Positions 46,940 through 54,481 of a DNA stretch of 64,000 nt are shown piece by piece. Origin of the DNA: Nostoc flagelliforme FACHB-838 (GTDB lineage Bacteria > Cyanobacteriota > Cyanobacteriia > Cyanobacteriales > Nostocaceae). A program made the position numbers and the translations under genes. Each line of letters starts with the position of its first letter. Within the stretch, counting starts at the first letter, position 1. The stretch is from assembly GCF_014698065.1 (NCBI RefSeq), contig NZ_JACJSI010000015.1:51465-115464 (forward strand). The letters run 5' to 3'. The notes below the pieces were generated by a model. That model searched no databases, was not told where the DNA came from, and worked only from the letters and a program-made list of their open reading frames with translations.

Positions 46940-47452
46940 GTGGACTTATCTCGTATTCCAGCCCAACCGAAACCCGGTCTAATCAACGTTCTGGTTGAAA
47001 TTGTTGGCGGAAGTAAAAATAAATACGAATACGACAAGGAACTAGAAGCTTTTGCTCTAGACCGAGTACTTTATTCCTCGGTAAAATATCCTTATGATTA
47101 CGGCTTTGTACCAAATACTTTGGCTGATGATGGCGATCCCCTAGATGGTATGGTCATAATTGACGAGCCAACCTTTCCAGGCTGTGTGATTGCCGCACGA
47201 CCGATTGGCTTTTTGGAGATGATTGACGGTGGCGATCGCGATGAAAAAATCCTTTGTGTTCCTGACAAAGATCCGCGCTACACTCAGGTCAAATCCTTGA
47301 ATGACATAGCGCCACACCGCTTAGATGAAATTGCCGAATTTTTCCGTAGTTATAAAAATCTGGAAAAAAAGGTGACTGAAATTCTTGGTTGGCAAGATGT
47401 AGACAAGGTTGCAGCTTTAGTAGAAAAATCCGTCAAAGCTTATAGAGGATAA
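46940..47452 (+). CDS. ppa: Inorganic pyrophosphatase (family I)
   Basis: Soluble hydrolase of pyrophosphate, driving biosynthetic reactions. Family signature [11 protein letters not shown] and the surrounding [30 protein letters not shown] and [11 protein letters not shown] are intact. The frame can be read from ATG at 46913, but GAGGAG at 46929-46934 and the conserved family beginning (M/V)[16 protein letters not shown] point to GTG at 46940, giving 170 residues. panD lies downstream on the same strand. Confidence 0.93.
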   Translation: MDLSRIPAQPKPGLINVLVEIVGGSKNKYEYDKELEAFALDRVLYSSVKYPYDYGFVPNTLADDGDPLDGMVIIDEPTFPGCVIAARPIGFLEMIDGGDRDEKILCVPDKDPRYTQVKSLNDIAPHRLDEIAEFFRSYKNLEKKVTEILGWQDVDKVAALVEKSVKAYRG

Positions 47453-47470
47453 TAGAGGAGTTAAAGAGTT

Positions 47471-47528
47471 AAAAGTTAGGAGTTAAGAGTTATGAATTTT
47501 TATTTCTTACTCCTCACTCCTAACTTTT
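47471..47528. repeat. Palindromic repeat between ppa and panD
   Basis: AAAAGTTAGGAGT (47471-47483) pairs exactly with ACTCCTAACTTTT (47516-47528). Similar GTTAGGAGTTA sequence follows the genes ending at 1779 and 63403, so this is a recurring post-gene element that may act as a terminator or mRNA-stabilising stem. Confidence 0.55.
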
Positions 47529-47580
47529 ATAACTTTTGCTTGTTACGGATTTTCAAATCTGCCACCAACCCCAAACCAGA

Positions 47581-47964
47581 ATGCAGCGTACTCTCCTTTT
47601 GGCAAAAATTCATAACTGCACCCTCACGGGGGCAAATATCAACTACGTGGGTAGTATCAGCATTGATGAAATCCTTTTAGACAAAGCTGGTATCTTACCT
47701 TATGAGCAAGTGCAAGTAGTTAATAATGCCAACGGTCAACGCTTTATTACTTATGCGATCCCGGCTCCGGCCCATTCAGGAATAATTGAGCTTAATGGGG
47801 GTGCGGCACGTCAAGGCATTATTGGCGATCGCTTGATTATAATGACTTACGGGCAGTTCACTCCAGAAGAGTTAAAAAGTTACTCTCCTACGGTAGTCAT
47901 TGTGGACGAAAAAAACAGGTTGTTGGAAGTGCGGCGCTACGATGACCTGCTCAGTAAGGTCTAA
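47581..47964 (+). CDS. panD: Aspartate 1-decarboxylase
   Basis: Makes beta-alanine for pantothenate and coenzyme A. The 127-residue proenzyme self-cleaves at Gly24-Ser25 in NYVGSISID, producing the pyruvoyl group. [20 protein letters not shown] and the segment [35 protein letters not shown] are diagnostic. The in-frame extension upstream of 47581 has no family support. The MBL-like gene begins 11 bp later, so they are probably co-transcribed. Confidence 0.95.
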   Translation: MQRTLLLAKIHNCTLTGANINYVGSISIDEILLDKAGILPYEQVQVVNNANGQRFITYAIPAPAHSGIIELNGGAARQGIIGDRLIIMTYGQFTPEELKSYSPTVVIVDEKNRLLEVRRYDDLLSKV

Positions 47965-47975
47965 TTTCAAGGAAA

Positions 47976-48878
47976 ATGTCAAATTTTGAGTTGTCGGATT
48001 CCCAAAGCTACATACCTGAAAAATCAGCTACCCTGCCAAGTAGTGCAGCAGATAAATTTCTCGTGCAATTTTGGGGTGTAAGAGGTTTAATTCCCACCCC
48101 AAGTAGCAACACTAATCGTTATGGTGGTAATACCGCTTGTTTAGAAATGCAGGTAGCTGGGAAACGCTTGATTTTTGATGGCGGTACTGGCTTACGTATA
48201 TTAGGTAAAACTTGGCAAGAACTGCAACAGCCAATACAAGCCCATTTATTTTTTACCAACTGCCAATCAAACAGAATCCAAGGTTTTCCCTTTTTTGCTC
48301 CCGCATTTATTGGAGAAAATTGCTTTCATATTTATGGCACAGCTGCCTCAAATGGAGCCTCAATCAAACAGTGTCTGTACGATCAGATGCTCCAGCCGCA
48401 CTTTCCTTATCCTTTGCAGGTAATGCAGTCGGAGTTGCAGTTTTATAATCTGACTCCAGACAATGACGTAAAGCTAGATGATGTCACCATTACAACTGCA
48501 TTAATTAATCAAACTCAGCGGTCAGTTGGCTACAGAGTGGCTTGGCAAGAGTATAGTGTTGCTTATGTCACGGATTTGCATCAGAATGCCGATCAAGTGG
48601 AGCGAGAGCAGATTTTACAGTTCATTAAAGGCGTTGACTTGCTGATTGCTAATGCCACTTACACTCCTCCTACTTCTCACAACCATGACTCTGCTGATTT
48701 ACTTTGGCAAGCTGGGGTGAATGCAGCTCTGAATGCTGGTGTTAAACGGCTAGCCATTTCTCATCATCACCCAGATGACCATGATGATTTTCTTGACCAG
48801 GTTCAAGTCGATATTAAATCTGCTTTTCCTCAAGCGATACTAGCCTATGAAGGTCTAGTATTAAATGTTGCTAACTAA
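47976..48878 (+). CDS. Metallo-beta-lactamase-fold protein with degenerate metal site
   Basis: 300 residues with the overall layout of cyanobacterial MBL-fold phosphodiesterase-like proteins: VQFWGVRGLIPTPSSNTNRYGGNTACLEM, LIFDGGTGLRILG and RIQGFPFFAPAF. The metal motif before IQGFPFF, normally (T/S)HxHxDH, reads FFTNCQSNR (about 92-100), so the histidines are gone. Later positions also changed (VTDLHQN), though LAISHHHPDDHDD near 255 remains His-rich. It is therefore likely a non-hydrolytic binding protein or one with altered metal use. The reading frame is intact and it follows panD by 11 bp. Confidence 0.78.
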   Translation: MSNFELSDSQSYIPEKSATLPSSAADKFLVQFWGVRGLIPTPSSNTNRYGGNTACLEMQVAGKRLIFDGGTGLRILGKTWQELQQPIQAHLFFTNCQSNRIQGFPFFAPAFIGENCFHIYGTAASNGASIKQCLYDQMLQPHFPYPLQVMQSELQFYNLTPDNDVKLDDVTITTALINQTQRSVGYRVAWQEYSVAYVTDLHQNADQVEREQILQFIKGVDLLIANATYTPPTSHNHDSADLLWQAGVNAALNAGVKRLAISHHHPDDHDDFLDQVQVDIKSAFPQAILAYEGLVLNVAN

Positions 48879-49100
48879 TTTAGACGCATTGGCACTTTGA
48901 ATGTATAGAGCGATGCCCTTCGGCAAGCTTAGGGTAAGACCTACGGCGGCAGACTACTCACAAGCACTGATTTGTCAGTTTGCTTTTACTGTCGATATGG
49001 CGTGATCTAGTTTGTAAAGGCAGATTTTCCCGTAAATTATGAGGGGAGGGCGCTATAATTTACTAAAATTCGTAATCTTTTTCAACCTGAGACTTGATAG

Positions 49101-49106
49101 TATAAT
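49101..49106 (+). promoter_or_regulatory. -10 element of toxin-antitoxin operon
   Basis: A perfect TATAAT lies only 6 bases before the antitoxin ATG at 49113. If it is used, the transcript would start at or near the ATG and be leaderless. A second TATAAT at 49054-49059 would give a leader of about 45 nt. No strong -35 is visible for either. Confidence 0.35.
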
Positions 49107-49112
49107 TCACTC

Positions 49113-49340
49113 ATGAGTACTCTCGATCAAGTGCTGAAAGACGCTTTGCAACTTTCCTCCGAGCAGCAAGAAATACTGATCAATATTTTACAAAACCGCC
49201 ATCACGAAAATCGTCGTGCAGAAATAGTTACGGATGCCCAACAAACCCTAGCTGATTTCCATGTAGGTAAATTTCCGCATCAGTCAGCCCAAAATGTTAT
49301 CGCAGAATTACGCCAGTCGTTAAACGAACCAGAGAAATGA
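49113..49340 (+). CDS. Antitoxin of type II toxin-antitoxin pair
   Basis: 75 residues, helical and acidic/polar (LDQVLKDALQLSSEQQEILINILQNRHHENRR, then DAQQTLADFHVGKFPHQSAQNVIAELRQSL). It has the size and C-terminal toxin-binding style of cyanobacterial antitoxins paired with RelE/ParE-like toxins. Its stop overlaps the toxin start by four bases (ATGA), so translation is coupled. It would neutralise the toxin and repress the operon. Confidence 0.75.
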   Translation: MSTLDQVLKDALQLSSEQQEILINILQNRHHENRRAEIVTDAQQTLADFHVGKFPHQSAQNVIAELRQSLNEPEK

Positions 49341-49621
49341 GACTGCTGGTTTTGACCCCAAAATTTAAACGAGCATTCCGTAAGTTTGTGAAGCGAAATG
49401 CTGAACTCCAGCAACGCATTGAAGACACTCTTCAACAAATGGAAGCAGACGTATTTGCTCCAGGCTTAGACACCCACAAACTGAGTGGCAAACTTGATGG
49501 TCTTCAGTCCTGCTCTTGCGGCTATGATTGTCGTGTTGTCTTCTCTATTGAACTGGATGTAGAAACCAATAGTGAAGCCATTGTTTTACTCGACATCGGC
49601 ACGCATGATGAAGTTTATTAA
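49337..49621 (+). CDS. RelE/YafQ-like toxin
   Basis: 94 residues with the RelE-fold order LLVLTPKFKRAFRKFVKRNAELQQRIEDTLQQME, HKLSGKLDGLQSCSCGYDCRVVFSIEL and IVLLDIGTHDEVY. HKLSGKLDG followed by an aromatic-basic RVVF strand and a terminal GTHDEVY is typical of the YafQ/RelE mRNA-interferase superfamily, which cut ribosome-bound mRNA. His in GTHDEVY may be catalytic, as in YafQ. Overlaps the antitoxin gene. Confidence 0.8.
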   Translation: MRLLVLTPKFKRAFRKFVKRNAELQQRIEDTLQQMEADVFAPGLDTHKLSGKLDGLQSCSCGYDCRVVFSIELDVETNSEAIVLLDIGTHDEVY

Positions 49622-49666
49622 CTGTGTCGTCATTTAATTGAGCGGATGACATTTTGATATAACCGC

Positions 49667-49697
49667 AGTAAGGGTACAGCAATGCTGTGCCCTTACT
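49667..49697. terminator. Bidirectional hairpin between toxin gene and htrA-like gene
   Basis: AGTAAGGGTACAGCA pairs with TGCTGTGCCCTTACT: 15 pairs with one G-U, around a single base. It is located between the convergent stops at 49621 and 49741. Confidence 0.6.
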
Positions 49698-49740
49698 ATT
49701 CCACACAATTAAAATCGGCTATATTCGGCTATATTGTCCC

Positions 49741-50955
49741 CTACGAAGCATTTTGCAACTCAGCTGTGCGTATTGAAAGCTGCTGTGTCTGATTACCCCG
49801 TTGCACTTTCACCTGTAATACTTGACCAAGACGACTGTCTTCGACAACATTCTGCAATTGTTCAGCACTGGTAATAGCTTTACCATCAACTTGAAGAATT
49901 ACATCCCCGCGCCGGATACCCGCAGATGCTGCTGGAGAATTGGGAACAACTCGCATGACAAAAACACCACTAATTTCTGGTATCTGAATAGGAGAGTTGG
50001 GATCAGTGTTATTTTGCTTGGCAAGTTCAGGTGTCAAAGTTAGCATTTGCACACCTAGATAGGGGTGAGCAACTTTGCCATCACGTTGTAGTTGGGCAGC
50101 GATCGCTTTGGCTTTATCAATAGGAATGGCAAATCCAATACCCATTGCATCAGGGCGAATGGCTGTATTAATCCCAATCACTTCACCTTGACCATTTAAT
50201 AGTGGCCCGCCAGAGTTTCCTGGGTTAATAGCGGCATCTGTCTGAATGAAGTCTAAGCGTTTGTCACTAATGCCGACTTGAGCGCTGGAACGCTTGAGGG
50301 TGCTGACAATTCCCAAGGTAACAGTATTATCAAATCCTAAAGGATTACCAACTGCGATCGCCCAGTCTCCTACTTGGACATTACTAGAAGAACCCAAGGG
50401 CGCTACTGGTAAATCGTTACCAGCATTAATTTTGACTACTGCCAAATCTGTGACTTCATCAATACCTTGAACTTTCCCTTCAAAGGTGCGCCCATCTTTG
50501 AGCCGGACTGTTACTTTATCAGCCTTATCGACCACATGAGCATTAGTTAGAACTAACCCGCTTTTGTCAAGAATGAAACCTGAACCTACACCGCGTAATT
50601 GCTCAGAAGGAATCTGTTGGGAGAAACCTTCACCAAAAAACCGACGGAAAAAGGGGTCTTCCATAAATGGATCAACGCGACGAGTAATTGTGCGCTCAGT
50701 ATCAATTCTGACAACTGCTGCGCCAACACGATTCACTGCTGCTGTGACAAAACTAGTGCTACCGATCGCAGCAGCGGCTGGAGATTGCCGTTGAGCAATT
50801 AGGTTTGAAGTATCTCCAGCAGTTACTGTGGGTGCTGGTTCGGCTTGGGAAGGTAACACCTGCAATGTGCTAACTGTTAGCAGAACTCCTAGCGCGATCG
50901 CTAAAACATGAGTACCGAGTTGACGGAAAGACCGAAATAATTTGGGAAATCGCAT
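49741..50955 (-). CDS. HtrA/Deg-family serine protease with PDZ domain
   Basis: About 404 residues. A basic start and hydrophobic signal ([25 protein letters not shown]) indicate export to the periplasm or thylakoid lumen. The trypsin-like domain has the triad His in [12 protein letters not shown], Asp in [11 protein letters not shown] and Ser in [18 protein letters not shown], followed by one PDZ domain ([33 protein letters not shown]). It belongs with cyanobacterial HhoA/HhoB/HtrA, which degrade damaged proteins under light or heat stress. I chose the ATG at 50955 over an in-frame GTG at 50961; which paralogue it is cannot be settled by eye. Confidence 0.92.
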   Translation of the reverse strand: MRFPKLFRSFRQLGTHVLAIALGVLLTVSTLQVLPSQAEPAPTVTAGDTSNLIAQRQSPAAAAIGSTSFVTAAVNRVGAAVVRIDTERTITRRVDPFMEDPFFRRFFGEGFSQQIPSEQLRGVGSGFILDKSGLVLTNAHVVDKADKVTVRLKDGRTFEGKVQGIDEVTDLAVVKINAGNDLPVAPLGSSSNVQVGDWAIAVGNPLGFDNTVTLGIVSTLKRSSAQVGISDKRLDFIQTDAAINPGNSGGPLLNGQGEVIGINTAIRPDAMGIGFAIPIDKAKAIAAQLQRDGKVAHPYLGVQMLTLTPELAKQNNTDPNSPIQIPEISGVFVMRVVPNSPAASAGIRRGDVILQVDGKAITSAEQLQNVVEDSRLGQVLQVKVQRGNQTQQLSIRTAELQNAS

Positions 50956-51219
50956 AATCACAACCTAATTTATAAGCCTAATTGTTGCTTAGTCGTGACA
51001 AATCTATTTACAGTTATTTTTATTCTAAGTTTCGCCTGTTTCCACTCCTGGGGTTAGGGCATTTTACGAACTGCCTGTAATCAACTTAATAGAAAATTTA
51101 ACCCAAAAGCTATTATGGACATTTACCCTTTACAAGTTCGGTTTTTACCCATCAATAAAACTTTTGGATTGCTCATAAGATTAGTCCGCTCTCTGTTCTA
51201 ACTGTAGACTATCGATGAA

Positions 51220-52542
51220 CTAACTTTTGTATAAGATTTCATTCCGACTAGCTGCGCCTAGCTGGGGTAAAGAGTTTACCGCCGAGTGGGGAGTGAGGGC
51301 AACAGGAACAGTAAGAGGTAGTTGTAATTGTTTGACAACACTTTGCAAGAGTTGGTCTTGTTCAGTCCGCAAACCCCAGACATTTGTCCCACGGTTGATA
51401 ATAGCAAACCAAACCAAACCGCGATCGCGTGTGGGCATTACTCCTGCTAAAGCGCTGACATCCCGGAGAGTACCAGTTTTGATCACAGTAGCAATGGGAA
51501 TATGCCTAGCGTGTAGTGTCCCCCGCTGATCAAAACCAGACATGGGGAACAAGTCAGCTAGATTCAGTTGATGGACGGCTGCCTCACCTTGAATAGCCAT
51601 CAGCATGGCACAAGCGGCTCTGGGGGAAATACGATTTTCTGGGCCCAGTCCAGATCCATTGATTAACTGAATTTCTACTTGTGGCACTCTAGCAAGGCTG
51701 GCGGCGGTTGATTGAACTACAGATGCTCCCCCTACTGAGTCTGCCAGCATCTCTGCCATATCGTTGTTACTGTAAACGTTCATCTCCTTGATTAGTTGCT
51801 TCAAGGGCAATGAGCGATGACGCAGTAACAAAGTTTGTTGAGGGTTTGGTTGGGCTTCAACTTTCACCCCGCCTGCAATGAGAACTTGAGGCTTGGGTGT
51901 TCCCTTGGGCATGATTGAGTGTATATAAATAGCGGGGCGACCCCAAGTCGCACGATTTAGTGTTTGTTTGAGCATCAGACCCGCCAGCATCGGCTGACGT
52001 TGGAAATTCATGGCAAAATTGCCAGTAATGATCAAATTTCCCTTTACTTGCTTAATGCCCATTTGATTGAGAGTATTACCAAGAGCGATCGCTTCTTCCC
52101 AAACAAACAAAGGATCGCCACGGCCAGCAACGATCAAATCGCCCTGTACAACTCCATTTACTACAGGCCCAGTGACACTCACCAAAGTATCAAATTGGTA
52201 ATCTGGCCCCCAAGTTTTCAAAGCAACTAGTGAAGTTGCAATTTTGGTTAAAGAAGCCGCCGGTAGAGGAGTTGTACCTTGGTGATTTGCCATCAGCATC
52301 GGCCCCGACTGCATCCAAATCCCCTGACTCTCAGCCAGATTTTGCCCCACAACTTTTGATGTTATGAGCTTTTTTAGATATCCCTGCACCGTAGTTGCCC
52401 CAGTTGGATTTGGATCAGGGGCAAGAACTAAGCCAGGGCTACTTTGCCAAGTTAGAGCATCTAAGGCATCTAGAGGCTTGATTTGTACCCCAGCCATTTC
52501 CAGCCAAAGTGACACCAAACCTGAACCCAATAATTCCAGCAT
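51220..52542 (-). CDS. D-alanyl-D-alanine carboxypeptidase/endopeptidase (PBP4, S13)
   Basis: 440-residue class C penicillin-binding protein acting on peptidoglycan cross-links. Active-site motifs: SLTK (Ser97, Lys100), YSNNDMAEML (S-x-N) and VIKTGTLRDVSALAG (K-T-G). GSGLGPENRISPRAACAML is also typical of DacB. The N-terminus (LLGSGLVSLWLEMAGVQIKPL) is only weakly like a signal, so export may depend on it acting as an uncleaved anchor. It is transcribed in the same direction as the HtrA-like gene, 260 bp away. Confidence 0.88.
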   Translation of the reverse strand: MLELLGSGLVSLWLEMAGVQIKPLDALDALTWQSSPGLVLAPDPNPTGATTVQGYLKKLITSKVVGQNLAESQGIWMQSGPMLMANHQGTTPLPAASLTKIATSLVALKTWGPDYQFDTLVSVTGPVVNGVVQGDLIVAGRGDPLFVWEEAIALGNTLNQMGIKQVKGNLIITGNFAMNFQRQPMLAGLMLKQTLNRATWGRPAIYIHSIMPKGTPKPQVLIAGGVKVEAQPNPQQTLLLRHRSLPLKQLIKEMNVYSNNDMAEMLADSVGGASVVQSTAASLARVPQVEIQLINGSGLGPENRISPRAACAMLMAIQGEAAVHQLNLADLFPMSGFDQRGTLHARHIPIATVIKTGTLRDVSALAGVMPTRDRGLVWFAIINRGTNVWGLRTEQDQLLQSVVKQLQLPLTVPVALTPHSAVNSLPQLGAASRNEILYKS

Positions 52543-52630
52543 TTTTTATTCCTCTGTTGAGATTTGAGATGTTGTTTACTGTGCTAATATACAAGTTTTT
52601 TTACGACAATCAGTATTGAGCCATAATAAT

Positions 52631-52698
52631 TGGGGAAAAGGTTAAAGGGTAAAGGTTAAAGGTTTTTTCTTTCCCCTTCCCCCTTACCCTTTTCCCAA
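52631..52698. repeat. Purine-pyrimidine palindrome, second copy
   Basis: GGGGAAAAGGTTAAAGGG-type sequence faces CCCCTTCCCCCTTACCC and TTTTCCCAA over a T-rich loop, related to 19375-19438. It lies in the 170-bp gap between the DacB and LOG genes and can fold into a long imperfect hairpin. Confidence 0.55.
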
Positions 52699-52712
52699 CT
52701 TATGCAAGATAC

Positions 52713-53783
52713 TTACTTTCTTTCTGGATGCGCTGCATCCTCTGGTGAAGGAGTACCTTTCTGGTTAATTGTGGCAATCATTTGATACAAGCGCCCTAAG
52801 TCGCGTTGATTGAAGTATAAAGTGAGGCGGGGTAGTCCAAAAGTTTCATCTTGGGCTTCTTGAGGTAATGCCTGACTTTTTTCAATCCTTCCTTGAATCA
52901 GGATGTCGCTAAAATCAGCATTGAGTTGCTCTACAAGCGCGTCTGATATATCTGTCTTCAGGCGGATGACTAACTTATTGCTTACATAGCGGCTGGAGTG
53001 ATAAACCTGGTAAAAACTAGTAATGGCATCACAAGCCACATCCAAGTTATCTGTCACTGTATAAAGGTTGGGATCTTCAGGACTGACAAGACCATTTTGC
53101 ACTAATTGCTTATCAATATATTCGCTCCAAGAGCGCCAGTAATCACCACCAGGGTGGTCAATTAAAACTAGAGGTAGTGGGCCAAATTTACCAGTCTGGC
53201 TTAATGTCATACATTCAAAAGCTTCATCTTGAGTGCCAAAGCCTCCAGGAAACAAGGCTACAGCATCACTTTCTTTGAGGAGAAACAGCTTGCGGGTAAA
53301 GAAATATTTGAAGTTAATTAGCTTGGGATCACCTTCTATAAAGGGGTTTGCTTCTTGTTCAAAGGGTAACTGAATGTTTAATCCAAAAGAATTTTCTCGC
53401 CCAGCACCTTCATGACCCGCCTGCATGATTCCACCACCACCGCCAGTCATCACCATAAATCCTAATTGAGAAATAGCGCGAGCAAACTCAAGGGCCATTT
53501 GGTATTCTGGTGTATCTGGCGCTAGACGAGCAGAACCGAAGATGGTGACTTTGCGAACGTGTCGGTAATCATAAAAAAGCTGGAAACCGCGTTCCATATC
53601 TGCTAATGCAGCCGACAATATTTTCCAATCGAGACGCTCAATTTCGGTATCAGCTAGACGAACAATAGTAGCAAGTGCTTGCTGAATAAATTGCCGATTT
53701 TTTAATGTCGGTAAATGAGCGATCAATTCAGCGATATCCGCCTGTAAAGACTCTAATGTGTCAAACGACGCAGATGAGGTCAT
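52713..53783 (-). CDS. LOG-family Rossmann-fold protein
   Basis: 356 residues. The core has FGSARLAPDTPEYQMALEFARAISQLGFMVMTGGGGGIMQAGHEGAGREN and the nucleotide/catalytic loop FPGGFGTQDEAFECMTLSQTGKFGPLPLVLID (PGGxGTxxE near 178-186). This is the lysine-decarboxylase-like/LOG family; characterised members release cytokinin bases from their ribotides, while the bacterial role is mostly nucleotide 5'-monophosphate phosphoribohydrolase. The N-terminal 80 and C-terminal 90 residues extend beyond the minimal domain, a form common in cyanobacteria. Confidence 0.85.
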   Translation of the reverse strand: MTSSASFDTLESLQADIAELIAHLPTLKNRQFIQQALATIVRLADTEIERLDWKILSAALADMERGFQLFYDYRHVRKVTIFGSARLAPDTPEYQMALEFARAISQLGFMVMTGGGGGIMQAGHEGAGRENSFGLNIQLPFEQEANPFIEGDPKLINFKYFFTRKLFLLKESDAVALFPGGFGTQDEAFECMTLSQTGKFGPLPLVLIDHPGGDYWRSWSEYIDKQLVQNGLVSPEDPNLYTVTDNLDVACDAITSFYQVYHSSRYVSNKLVIRLKTDISDALVEQLNADFSDILIQGRIEKSQALPQEAQDETFGLPRLTLYFNQRDLGRLYQMIATINQKGTPSPEDAAHPERK

Positions 53784-53897
53784 GAGAACTGCTGCAACAA
53801 TGGCACTATATTTTACGTGAACTACTCACACTCTAGCAAGCAGAATATAGCCTTCTGATGTGCAGTTAGCAAACTCAGAGCGGGTTTTGAGGTATTA

Positions 53898-53920
53898 TTC
53901 ATCACTGCTCAAGCTCAGAT
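53898..53920 (+). repeat. Leader motif of 21-bp array 1
   Basis: TTCATCACTGC then TCAAGCTCAGAT closely matches TTCATCATTCAAGCTGAGAT at 57807-57826 beside array 2, apart from a short insertion. The shared leader shows the two arrays are copies of one element, not independently expanded repeats. Confidence 0.55.
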
Positions 53921-53939
53921 CCCCATCATTTGAGATTGG

Positions 53940-54128
53940 AACTCGGAAGTTCATCTTCAGAACTCGGAAGTTGGTGTTCGGAACTCGGAAGTTGTTGTTC
54001 GGAACTTGGAAGTTCGCGTTCAAAACTCGGAAGTTCGTGTTCAGAACTTGGAAAGTCGTGTTCGGAACTCGGAAGTTCGTGTTCAAAACTCGGAAGTTGG
54101 TGTTCGGAACTCGGAAGTTCGTGTTTTG
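53940..54128 (+). repeat. Array 1: nine 21-bp tandem repeats
   Basis: Nine contiguous 21-bp units with the consensus AACTCGGAAGTT, then about three variable bases, then GTTC and two variable bases. With the preceding G, GAACT-CGGA-AGTTC forms a small hairpin in most units. Variation is concentrated at unit positions 13-15 and at the last two bases. It lies 3' of the NACHT gene (353 bp after its stop in gene orientation). Open frames across it simply repeat seven residues. Confidence 0.9.
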
Positions 54129-54185
54129 CGTGAGTTCGACGAACCTCTCTCTGCTTTGAGTTTTAGTTCAAGTCTGTCCCTCCTC

Positions 54186-54320
54186 CAATACGGTTCGGTT
54201 AAGCCCAAAAAATAAAAATGTGTAGGTTGGGTTGAGGAACGAAACCCAACATTTTGCGGGGTTTGTTGGGTTTCACTTCGTTCAACTCAACCTACAAATA
54301 TTCTTAACCGAACCGTATTG
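54186..54320. mobile_element. MITE-like 135-bp element with 18-bp terminal inverted repeats
   Basis: Ends CAATACGGTTCGGTTAAG (54186-54203) and its exact reverse complement (54303-54320). Nested inside are TGTAGGTTGGGTTGA/TCAACTCAACCTACA (54221-54235 and 54282-54296, one G-U) and GAAACCCAAC/GTTGGGTTTC (54241-54250 and 54265-54274). No coding capacity. It is flanked on the right by another hairpin, TCCCTCTCC/GGAGAGGGA (54322-54344). It separates array 1 from the NACHT gene. Confidence 0.75.
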
Positions 54321-54481
54321 ATCCCTCTCCGAGTCGGAGAGGGACGGTTTTGCGTAGTAAAACCAGGGAGAGGTCTTTTTTTTCATTGAATTAATTAGGC
54401 GGACACTATATGAGCCGTTGAATTCACGTTCAATTACAGTTATGTACCGATTTTCCCCTGTTCCTTTGCTTCCACTTCTTC

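Noticed and set aside
53940..54128. CRISPR-like appearance of the arrays
   Set aside because: Units are contiguous 21-mers with no unique spacers, and no cas genes are nearby.
53860..54215. Short frames coding seven-residue repeats (RTRKLVF and similar) across the 21-bp arrays, also at 57849-58245
   Set aside because: A 21-bp period keeps all frames open. There is no ribosome-binding site, and residues are not conserved between the two arrays in any one frame.
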